Below, in pieces: positions 56,201 through 64,000 of a DNA stretch of 64,000 nucleotides. The stretch covers positions 135,872,371 to 135,936,370 of the forward strand of contig CM068827.1 in NCBI GenBank assembly GCA_028554795.2. The letters run 5' to 3'. The notes under the pieces are model-generated. The model saw nothing but the letters and a program-made list of their open reading frames with translations. It was not told the DNA's origin and did not search any database. The position numbers and the translations under genes were made by a program. The first letter of the stretch is position 1. Each line of letters begins with the position of its first letter. The stretch is from Sinohyriopsis cumingii. Lineage: Eukaryota; Mollusca; Bivalvia; Unionida; Unionidae.

Positions 56201-57283
56201 TCCTGAGCATTTCCATCCACAATGTTTGTGTTGCTCTCGATTATTATAACCATAGTCACATTTCTCACAATAATAAACATATCTCAGGAATCCAGTGATA
56301 CTGGTAATGGTATCGAAATGGTCATCGTGATGATAAAGGTGAATGTATTTTCCGTCCTTAAAGTCTTGGCCTCGAAACAACAGAGGTCCGCGCACTTCTT
56401 GAGGGTGCACTTTCAAGGTGTATCGTGGAGCTAGGGCATCTTGCAATTTTTGCATCTCAGGAATGCCACAGGGTGTGTCTTTGGACAGTCCGGCTTGTTG
56501 TAACAGGAGTTCTGCTTCATTTTGTTGTTTGGCTCGGTCGGAACGTTGAATAGTTTTCCAGGTTCTTTTCCATTCTACCGTGTCGTTCTTGTTGGCATAG
56601 GTTCGTCCCACCACGATGGCACGGGCTAAACACATCTGGTCATGAGGGTTGTTAATTCGGACGAGACTCGTTTTGGTGTTGCGAAGGTCGTCCACCAATA
56701 ACATCTTTTTGCGTCCTGTCCCTTGAGGAGGAGAGACGTGGGTCATGTCCAGTGTGGCTTTACCATCGGTGATGTCAAACTGATCATTAGATTGTTGTAC
56801 GTGTTGAATCTTGTCCATGACTTTGGAAGCAGTCAATTCTGCAGGGGTGCTAAACTCGATCCAAACAGGGGATTTCAAACCGTCGTGTTGTATGGAAAGT
56901 CTCAAGCGATCGTCTTCTTTGGGTTGACATTGCTGCTTGAGTGAAGTGAGCAAAGAATCCCACACCTCGGTGATGAACACTTCTGCTTTCTCTAACGGCA
57001 CTTCAGCCTTGAAATCTTTAAACTTCACCGTGTATTTGTAAGCCGTGGTTCTAAATTTTCTAGAGGAGCGCTTTTCCGTCTCTCGAATGGAATAGTACTT
57101 TTCAGGGTTGACAAAGGGTGGTGAACTTGGTTTAGAGGTTTCAAATTCTGGTTCACTCATGTCCTCTTCAAAATCACTGGCATGAATTTGTGCCAAGATT
57201 TCAGCCCTGGTACGAGGCGATAGATCACGTTTCTGCCTCTTACTTTCTTCTTCTTTCTTCTCGAATGAATGGGATCGTTTCAT
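53246..57283 (-). CDS. Protein-primed family B DNA polymerase
   Basis: A 1345-aa protein, long for the family. N-terminal region of about 335 residues, then a Cys/His-rich region (about 340-450: YYCEKCDYGY, CGWKCSGC, CHICHH). 3'-5' exonuclease: FFDFECM (ExoI, ~469-474), AHNFSGYD (ExoII, ~557-564), YYRSDVD (ExoIII, ~682-688). Polymerase: DVCSLYP (motif A, ~911-917), KVMLNCLWG (motif B, ~1100-1108), YFDTDS (motif C, ~1196-1201), KVKG (KxKG, ~1259-1262). It replicates the linear element from a terminal protein. The N-terminal domain could supply or bind that primer protein; unproven. Confidence 0.96.
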   Translation of the reverse strand: MKRSHSFEKKEEESKRQKRDLSPRTRAEILAQIHASDFEEDMSEPEFETSKPSSPPFVNPEKYYSIRETEKRSSRKFRTTAYKYTVKFKDFKAEVPLEKAEVFITEVWDSLLTSLKQQCQPKEDDRLRLSIQHDGLKSPVWIEFSTPAELTASKVMDKIQHVQQSNDQFDITDGKATLDMTHVSPPQGTGRKKMLLVDDLRNTKTSLVRINNPHDQMCLARAIVVGRTYANKNDTVEWKRTWKTIQRSDRAKQQNEAELLLQQAGLSKDTPCGIPEMQKLQDALAPRYTLKVHPQEVRGPLLFRGQDFKDGKYIHLYHHDDHFDTITSITGFLRYVYYCEKCDYGYNNREQHKHCGWKCSGCLASPPCLSEEPVPCSTCLRTFVSPKCYQQHLKTQGSQKKCACQLLRLCSTCEQVIRTNNTKAHVCSGKKKCHICHHIVDLEHQCYVQKYQPPPEKEDGHKKKGNFIFFDFECMQETGIHIPNFCVAHRACEKCIQEPIFSHCPHCSKIPGGREKIFRGPNTLADFAQWVLDPVDKTWSQEDIERYGDCHRHATVMAHNFSGYDGQFLLRYYTEQGTERPKVTLNGAKIIFMQVGQVQFKDSMSYLAMPLSRMPKTFGMTEMVKGYFPHFFNTEANQHAVLPHLPEAHYYDPDNMRTEQREAFYAWYQAHASDPFDFQEEMLKYYRSDVDILRRCCGKFRELFMEHGGVDPLKEACTIAKACSLVYRQRFMPENTVAVISPQTTHFVKRQYSVKALRWLHYLCDKEDKWIQHARNGGGEKTIGTYSVDGWDLENPKIVYEFNGCLFHGCPVCYPDRGTKNQFLQRTMEDLYQDTCQRRLKLEQEGYQVVEMWEHEYDHRMKTDPEFKRLVESYKLMDPLNPRDSLYGGRTNATCLLYQADEEKGEEIKYLDVCSLYPYVCKYCRFPVGHPRLLTEHIDLVNIRQYEGLIKCKVLPPTNLYHPVLPHHCQGKLMFPLCRTCAETCNQDQPCQHSQEERALTGTWVSVELFKALDMGYQLLEVYEICHFPKTQQYRKGDPTQKGIFADYVDAFLKLKQEASGYPSWCHTPEDQIQFKEKYYEQEGITLDHIEKNEGRRSFAKVMLNCLWGKMAQRPCLPKTEYLTEPSRYFQMIHDKTKYMKHVDVVRENLILVNYEEDLDFVQDDPFGNVIIAAYVTAHARLKLYEALELLEERVLYFDTDSCIYIHHPIQHHPNIEGDRLGAWTDEHPDDKILSFVSGGPKNYGYEYRDKQGEVHTTCKVKGLTLNYRTSRVVNFGVLKEALQSGEDGNFKVTTYQPNKIVRLPTHHIVSRPLEKVYQIVYQKRVRLPNHFTLPYGHVAIKHWL

Positions 57284-57417
57284 CTTGAAAGCAAAAAGTC
57301 AAATGACTCAAGTTCAAACACCATAAACTACTTTATAGTCATAGCAGACCAGCGTATATAAAAGGGTGTGTGTCTTGTCCTTTCACTATTCATTTCACTC
57401 TCAAGCCGAGCACAACG
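57284..57417. promoter_or_regulatory. Divergent promoter, polB / zinc-knuckle gene
   Basis: A 134-bp spacer. TATATAAAAG at 57355-57364 faces right, about 55 nt before the zinc-knuckle ATG. TATAAAG on the minus strand at 57331-57337 faces polB, about 50 nt before its ATG. Conserved with element 1. Confidence 0.75.
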
Positions 57418-57888
57418 ATGGAAGAGACTGATCAGATGGAACGTTTCGTCAGAGCTTTGCGAGGGGTCATTAGAAAATTCTCTTCAGACCAGCCTACGGA
57501 CTACTCTCCTTCCTTTAGAGATAAAAGTCAAGATACTTGCTATATCTGTCAGAAGAAAGGGCATTGGTCTTCAGAGTGTCCAGACCGTCAAAAAAGAAAA
57601 AAAACAGGGGATAAAAGAGACAAAAGTCAAGATACCTGTTATTATTGTCAAGAAAAAGGACATTGGTCTCCAGATTGCCCAAAAAAGAAACAAGAGGAGT
57701 CAGAAGAAAAGAGGAATTCTTCAGAAGAAGAGAGGGATTCTTCAGAGGAAGAGAGGGATTCTTCTGAGGAAGAAAGAAGACAGGTGAAGAAAAAGAAACA
57801 GGAGAAAAAAAGAAGAAGGGAAGAAAGCGAGGAGGAAGAAGAGGAAAAGAGTGTGAAGGTGAAGAAATTAAAAAAACAGAGAGAGTAA
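57418..57888 (+). CDS. CCHC zinc-knuckle protein with phospho-acceptor tail
   Basis: A 156-aa protein from ATG 57418. Two retrovirus-nucleocapsid-type knuckles: CYICQKKGHWSSEC (C41, C44, H49, C54) and CYYCQEKGHWSPDC (C74, C77, H82, C87), each inside a duplicated DKSQDTCY-to-CP unit. Three tandem SSEEERD repeats (likely casein-kinase-2 sites) and a Lys/Glu-rich basic-acidic tail follow. Single-stranded nucleic-acid binding is expected, perhaps replication or RNA-related. Only gene in the interior on the plus strand. Frameshifted in element 1. Confidence 0.85.
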   Translation: MEETDQMERFVRALRGVIRKFSSDQPTDYSPSFRDKSQDTCYICQKKGHWSSECPDRQKRKKTGDKRDKSQDTCYYCQEKGHWSPDCPKKKQEESEEKRNSSEEERDSSEEERDSSEEERRQVKKKKQEKKRRREESEEEEEEKSVKVKKLKKQRE

Positions 57889-58110
57889 AAAGGAGAAAAG
57901 AAGAAATTAATGAACTTTTTATTAAAGTGTTGTGTTATAAATTGTGAATTGGATTGTAAAAAATGGAGAAAAAGAATAAATGAATGATATAAGGTAAGTG
58001 TCTTTGAGTTGTGATTTTAAAATAAGAAGCTACACTCACGCACTCATACACAGACACGTACTAAAAGGGTAACATGGGTGAGTTTTTTTTGAGTTATTGG
58101 CAAATTGAAA
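57889..58110 (+). other. 3' region of the zinc-knuckle gene, polyA signal
   Basis: AATAAA at 57975-57980, and an ATTAAA 50 nt earlier, give an ordinary polyadenylation signal. No histone-type stem-loop lies on this strand here. No ORF. Confidence 0.55.
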
Positions 58111-58156
58111 TTGTATTTCTTTTCGAGAAATGTGGGTGGCCCTGAAAAGGGCCTTT
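58111..58156 (-). terminator. Histone-type 3' stem-loop of the 194-aa gene
   Basis: Minus strand: AAA, GGCCCT-TTTC-AGGGCC (58138-58153), ACCCA, CATTTCT, then CGAAAAGAAATAC. 30 nt past the stop at 58183. The best match to the histone consensus in the window, including the ACCCA 3' flank. Confidence 0.85.
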
Positions 58157-58182
58157 TTTTCTTCATGGTGTAGGGGGTGAGT

Positions 58183-58767
58183 TTAAGCAATCAATTTTAA
58201 CTGCCTTAAGCCTTTGCCACGGCCAAGGCCTACTTCTGGACTGCGTAATGTTGATGATGATGATAATGATTGGGTTGAAATCACTAAGGGTGGTACGGTA
58301 GGCTTAGTCACAGGGTTGACGTGTTTAGCTCGGGAAGGTCGTATTCTCTTCGGTCGTGATAAAGAAGTCTGATACATTTGTTTCAGACTTCTTAACTCCG
58401 CTAAAATGTCCAACAGTACCGTGACCGTTTGATTTTCACCCTCTTGTTTCTTTGCTGCTACTTCTTCTTGCTGTTGTTGCTGTTGTTTTTTTCTTACCTC
58501 TTCTTCTTGTTGCTGTTGCTGTAGGAGAAAAGTCTGTTCCGCTTCCTTTTGTCGTTGTATAAATTTCTCCAATTCTTCTTTCTGTCTCTGTCTAAAATTC
58601 TCCACTTGCGGTAATGAAGAAAGTAACGAAGGTTCCGGAACAAATTCTTGCGAGGAGAGAAAATCCACAAAATCCCAATTCACCTCTTCTGAAAGTAAGT
58701 CCGGGTTCCCTTGGGCAGTCTCCCCTGCTGGTGCACCCCACTGGATCGTTTTCTGAGTTTCCGTCAT
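58183..58767 (-). CDS. Q/E-rich coiled-coil protein at right end
   Basis: A 194-aa protein beginning MTETQKTIQWGAPAGE. An acidic segment with Trp/Phe (VNWDFVDFLSSQEFVPEPS) is followed by a long Gln/Glu/Lys coiled coil with two Q runs, a second helix (LLDILAELRSLKQMYQ), and a basic tail (LSRPKRIRPSRAKH) ending GLGRGKGLRQLK. Conserved in element 1 with length change only in Q and Ser runs. Divergent promoter with the 77-aa gene; 3' end is a histone-type stem-loop. The acidic-aromatic N-terminus could be an activation-domain-like or protein-binding motif. No family recognised. Confidence 0.75.
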   Translation of the reverse strand: MTETQKTIQWGAPAGETAQGNPDLLSEEVNWDFVDFLSSQEFVPEPSLLSSLPQVENFRQRQKEELEKFIQRQKEAEQTFLLQQQQQEEEVRKKQQQQQQEEVAAKKQEGENQTVTVLLDILAELRSLKQMYQTSLSRPKRIRPSRAKHVNPVTKPTVPPLVISTQSLSSSSTLRSPEVGLGRGKGLRQLKLIA

Positions 58768-58985
58768 GTTGAATCACTGTCGCATAGATTGACTGCACAC
58801 AAGCGCTAGCGAATCTATATTGACTACGTGACGTCACAGACTGCTCTCTTCGGATTGGATGCGGCTGGCTGAATTTTGTAACGCGTGTTCGGATTGGTGA
58901 ATGAACTCAATCCGTTTCAATCCTTTCTGTCCCTATAAATAAGCGCCGTTGACTGCATTGATTCACCTGTTCTCGTCGCTTCAAG
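58768..58985. promoter_or_regulatory. Bidirectional promoter with CRE and CCAAT boxes
   Basis: A 218-bp divergent spacer. Minus-strand TATAGATT-type box near 58815; TGACGTCA at 58829-58836 inside CACGTGACGTCA-like sequence; two inverted CCAAT boxes at about 58852 and 58893; TATAAATA at 58934-58941, about 45 nt before the plus-strand ATG. Conserved almost base for base in element 1, where coding neighbours have diverged more. Confidence 0.75.
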
Positions 58986-59219
58986 ATGTGGACTACAGTT
59001 GAGTCATCCACCCTTGTGTCTTCCATGATGTTTCGGACAGACTTGCTCATGTATGTCCGATCGAAGTGGACCGTTGTCCACAGGACAAACACCAGCCTGT
59101 GGATACGTAGGATCTACGTTGAAAGACAAGGATGCCTAAAAAGAGTGCTGATGTACGGACCAACAGTGAGACGTAGCCTAAGAACAAGAAGAAGACCAAT
59201 GCGGTGCCATTTATGTTAA
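58986..59219 (+). CDS. Arg-rich small protein, rightmost gene
   Basis: A 77-aa protein starting MWTTVESSTLVSSMMFRTDL, with LYVR/TVV strands, then RRIYVERQGCLKRVLMYGPT and a C-terminal Arg-rich tail RRSLRTRRRPMRCHLC. The element-1 copy has many synonymous differences (AGA versus CGT Arg codons) with the protein largely kept, which is good evidence of purifying selection. Basic, possibly nucleic-acid binding; no family recognised. Followed after 25 nt by a histone-type stem-loop that lies inside the terminal inverted repeat. Confidence 0.75.
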   Translation: MWTTVESSTLVSSMMFRTDLLMYVRSKWTVVHRTNTSLWIRRIYVERQGCLKRVLMYGPTVRRSLRTRRRPMRCHLC

Positions 59220-59234
59220 TGAATACATTAACAT

Positions 59235-59526
59235 AAAACCCAAAGGCCCTTTTCAGGGCCAGCCATATTTCTCGAAAAGAGATAGTCTTTGAATTGCCTA
59301 CCCCTTTTTTAAAAAAAATTTTTTTAAAAAAAATTTTAAAAAAAATCCCATATTCAATTTCCCTTGTCGCTAGAGTGACCCAGGGTTTTTTCCCATGTTA
59401 AATTCCCCTTGTCGCCAGAGTGACCCACGATTTTTCTCCATGTTAAATTTCCATTGTCGCTAGAGTGACCCAGGGGTCTCTGTAATGCTAATTTCCATTG
59501 TCGCTAGGGTGACCCCTTTCACTACT
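59235..59526. repeat. Right terminal inverted repeat of element 2
   Basis: Reverse complement of 39334-39625. Four roughly 47-bp units, A/T-run palindrome at 59306-59345, ends in CCCCTTTCACTACT. Confidence 0.95.
59242..59287 (+). terminator. Histone-type 3' stem-loop in right TIR
   Basis: CCCAAA, GGCCCT-TTTC-AGGGCC (59245-59260), AGCCA, TATTT, then CTCGAAAAGAGATAG (59271-59285). Downstream of the 77-aa gene on the same strand. Confidence 0.82.
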
Positions 59527-59532
59527 TGCGAA
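59527..59532. repeat. Target-site duplication, right copy
   Basis: TGCGAA, identical to 39328-39333. Confidence 0.93.
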
Positions 59533-60406
59533 CGATGATATTACTCCTAACTGGAACTGATCAGAACACGTAAGATGAAAAATAAACGAACATGACTGAT
59601 ATCTGGATCTATCACCATGTATGAAAAATTGTTAGAATTTCAACACAAAAATGAACAATGTTTCATCTATCACCTGGGCTATTAAAGCATAGAATTTACA
59701 CGACACCGAATGATACATGATTATGTAACGAAAGGTGATTCTATAGTTTGACCCCCCCCAAAAAAAAAAAATTAAAAAAAAAAAAATTATAATATGGTGT
59801 ATATATTGTATATAGTCATAATGAATAATGATTTCACAGCGGAAAATATGTAACTCTTGGCATCCAGTTGACAATCACGAAGTATTTCCGGTTTCACAGC
59901 TCTCATCGGATGGCCGATGATCCACTATGCAAGGCATGCCCCTCCCAGTCTACCGAAGGGTCTCTCAAGAGCCCCCTTATTTGCTGCAGATCCGTTGGTC
60001 CAAAAGCTTTGCTCCGTCACTGCGAGGAAGCCAATACCGTCCACCGAGCAAACGTCGCCATCGAAGGCAGCATAAGAGTTTTACGACTCTCCATCCAAAA
60101 ATATGATGACTAGAACCTTGTAGTACACGAGACACGGTCAAGCACGAATGCAGTTATGTACTTTGCGCATACGTGCACGTGATTTTGCTTACTTGCATAT
60201 TAAATAATTTCATCAGAACTACTGAACGAGACTATTAATATAATAACCAAGTTTGCATGTTGGAACTCTATGGTCTTAATCTAAGTAACAGAAAAACGCG
60301 AAACCAACGAGTGTAGTAAAATGCAACAAAAATGTATTTCTCTAGAATACAGAAGTGAATATGGAAAAGGAACTTACAGCATTTTGAATTAAACCCCAAT
60401 TATTCC
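59533..60406. other. Host flank right of element 2
   Basis: AT-rich, with an A-rich stretch at 59759-59786. The 81-codon ORF at 59868-60113 has no recognisable domain and is not called. Confidence 0.5.
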
Positions 60407-60985
60407 TAAAGGTGGCTCTCTAGAGTTTCGTGCTTTGCATAGGGTTAGAATTTTAAAGAAAAAGAAATTTCCTCGAGTTTCCTCACTGGTTATACTTGTT
60501 GTTTAGAAAGGACTTTTTATATCTTTAATCCCCTTTATTTTGGTGCATGATTGATAAATGTCATATGGGTTATAGAGTACACGGTTGACCTTACCTTATA
60601 TGTGCACCTCTCCAAAAACTGCTAGCTCCGCTTGATCATTTTCACTTCCTGGACTTCAGAGGTAATTGTAAGAAAAGATTTTTTAAATTTTTTTTATATA
60701 TTTAGTATTCATTCATTGCACTTTCCGAAGCTGGTATTGTCTAGAATGGCAAAATTCATTTTTTAATAACTGCTAACGATAGTGTTCTTTAGACTAATTC
60801 AGAGTGATGTTTAGCACAAGGGAGTAGTAATTTTAGTTGTTGTTATGCTTAGATCATATAAAGTTTCCACAAGTACAACACGTAGGTAACACAGAGGTAA
60901 ACCAACATTCTCTCCATTGTGCTGTAAATGTAAACAACTTTTCCTTACAGCCGCTACTCTCTCAAAAGTTCATAATATCCGTAGA
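60407..60985 (+). repeat. Dispersed ~650-bp repeat, copy 2
   Basis: Aligns along its length with 29463-30115 in the same orientation, with several small deletions. No ORF. Confidence 0.78.
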
Positions 60986-62619
<1,634 letters not shown>

Positions 62620-62941
62620 GTTTTAAATAAATTATTTGCTGCATTTTACTAAACTTGGTCGATTTGGCTTTTTTCTGTTATTTAGTTTAGACCATACAGT
62701 CGTAACTATAAATGAAATTTCCGTCTTTCAGCTACAGCAGCTGGATTTAATTGTTAACCTAGAAGTCAGTGTTGCTGAGAAGCTCAGAATTTTAAAATAG
62801 ATTAAACATCAATAAGGTAAGCACCACACTTTAAATAGCACATCAAAGAAAATACAGATAATGAGCTCCGTGTCTTCTGAAGTGCTCCATTAAATACGTC
62901 TGGTCACAAGATGAAGTTTTAGGGTGAACGTGATATGGCAA

Positions 62942-62993
62942 GGTGGCAGGGTCCAGTTTCGTTAATTGGCCCCTGGCAAATTTCTTAACTTAA
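62942..62993 (-). repeat. 52-bp palindrome-bearing dispersed repeat, copy 2
   Basis: Reverse complement of 35016-35067 with a few mismatches. Confidence 0.7.
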
Positions 62994-62999
62994 AGGAGA

Positions 63000-63590
63000 C
63001 TAGAAATCAAAATTTTCCTTTTACGTATGTAATTCTCTACAGATTTTAATTCGACTGCAATGTTTATAAATTAAATATCGTAAGTGGGTAGTGATTATAT
63101 TGCGTGGAAGATACCACGATTCCGTAAATTGCCGAGTTTTTCCGAGTTTTGATGAGACGACAGATCACGTGGTACCGTGACGCTATACTAGCCAGTCCTC
63201 GAATACAAACATAAACATTGGCGAGCGAGGCAGACAGGAGACCACATTTGGGTTGCACATTCAAAAGTTGAATCTGCAGTCTGATATAATAGTTTATGTA
63301 CTGTACTGGTAAGTGCTAAAAGAAATTTGTTAGGCACAGGCCCGGGCTGGTGACTTAAATAAACTAAAGTCCTGAATGAAATTCCACAAGCCTGGACAGT
63401 TCATACCTGTCAACTCTCAAGCCGAGAGAAAAACCTCCCGATTTTGGGGGTATTTCCTCATTTACATCCCGATCTCGTAATATCTCTCAATTTTGCGCAG
63501 CGAAGTCCCGATTATTACATTATGTCTGTCAATTTTCATTTGTCAGAAGAAAAAAACCCAACCCTAAACCATTTTTAAATATAACGTATG
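63000..63590. other. Non-coding host DNA
   Basis: No gene or repeat recognised. Confidence 0.45.
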
Positions 63591-63599
63591 CAATCCACA

Positions 63600-63682
63600 G
63601 TCTAAACTGCCACACTGCTGACATCGTAGCGATATGACTGAAAAATTGTTAAAGCTACGTTAAAAATTCAAATCACACGCAC
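63600..63682 (+). mobile_element. tRNA-derived SINE, 3' fragment (copy 4)
   Basis: Only the 3' part of the SINE: CTGCCACACTGCTGACATCG, GTAGCGATATGACTGAAAAA and TTGTTAAAGCTACGTTAAAA, ending in a CA-rich tail. Confidence 0.75.
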
Positions 63683-64000
63683 ACACGTCTAAACCCGGCA
63701 CTGGACGAAATAATTAATATCATACAACAGTTTTTTTTCTTCTTCTTTTCTTCTTCAGTAAATAGAACGTGAAGATTAAACATTATTCAAGTAAATTTCA
63801 GATTTTTTAAAGAACTACAACAGTACTATAGTAAAAAAAATAATTAAAAGAATAAAATTGTCACCAATTAGCTTAAATGAATGATCACGTTGAAATTTTC
63901 TCTGCAAACAAAATCGCATCTCCATTTCCGCCAAAGAAACTCGGCCAGTTAACACCCGACATTCCTCTACCGTATATGAAAAGTTTAATTACCATGATTA
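63683..64000. other. Non-coding host DNA at window end
   Basis: AT-rich; nothing recognised. Confidence 0.45.

Larger units (their letters stand above)
39334..59526 (-). mobile_element. Complete Polinton/Maverick element 2 (20,193 bp)
   Basis: Defined by 292-bp inverted repeats, a perfect 6-bp target-site duplication, and 5'-AG ... CT-3' ends typical of the group. All hallmark genes are present and open: protease, major and minor capsid proteins, packaging ATPase, integrase and protein-primed PolB. Nearly all genes lie on the minus strand; only the zinc-knuckle gene and the rightmost Arg-rich gene are on the plus strand. Together these encode excision or replication (PolB plus integrase) and a DNA-containing capsid. 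The intact frames and matching TSDs point to recent insertion. Whether it makes particles is unknown. Confidence 0.96.

Overview
This is invertebrate animal DNA, probably molluscan. The host parts are AT-rich and intron-bearing. They carry long TA, CA and CT microsatellites, several satellite arrays, a tRNA-derived SINE of the kind common in marine molluscs, a Ty3/gypsy integrase fragment and exons of an animal-type universal stress protein gene. The species call is inference; the sequence directly shows only a metazoan-style genome.

Layout. 1-6797: four tandem-repeat families (367-bp units, GA/CT minisatellites in a 712-bp higher-order unit, and related 337-bp and 327-bp satellites). 6798-6897: a 100-N assembly gap. 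6898-16296: the right part of a decayed Polinton/Maverick (element 1). 16445-20000: about 100 copies of a 35-bp minisatellite. 20-28.5 kb: three phase-compatible exons of a universal stress protein gene, with SINEs and microsatellites in the introns. 28.5-39.3 kb and 59.5-64 kb: non-coding DNA with dispersed repeats and transposon fragments. 39334-59526: a complete, apparently intact 20.2-kb Polinton (element 2) with 292-bp terminal inverted repeats and a perfect 6-bp target-site duplication, TGCGAA.

Element 2 encodes a whole virus-like programme: adenain-type protease, double-jelly-roll major capsid protein, penton-type minor capsid protein, FtsK/HerA-type packaging ATPase, retroviral-type integrase with chromodomain, and a 1345-aa protein-primed DNA polymerase B. 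It also carries small basic or membrane-active virion proteins, an SPKK-rich candidate DNA-condensing protein, a zinc-knuckle protein, and a cargo block of two BIR (IAP-like) genes, two F-box-like paralogues and overlapping small helical/membrane ORFs. Element 1 keeps the right-hand genes but has two stop codons in polB, a frameshift in the zinc-knuckle gene, and no BIR/F-box block.

The most unusual signal is at 3' ends. Five genes of element 2 (three at the left end, two at the right end), and both corresponding genes of element 1, end in a sequence matching the metazoan replication-dependent histone mRNA 3' signal. It has a 6-bp stem with a TTTC loop, CAAA/ACCCA-type flanks, and a purine-rich AAAAGAGA/AAAAGAAA box about 13 nt downstream, like the U7 snRNP target. 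In the terminal inverted repeats this signal serves the two outermost genes. Other genes show AATAAA signals. The right-hand pair also shares a compact bidirectional promoter with a cAMP-response-type TGACGTCA, CCAAT boxes and TATA boxes. I infer that the element uses the host histone-mRNA pathway, and so S-phase timing, for one gene class. I know of no description of this, but could not search.
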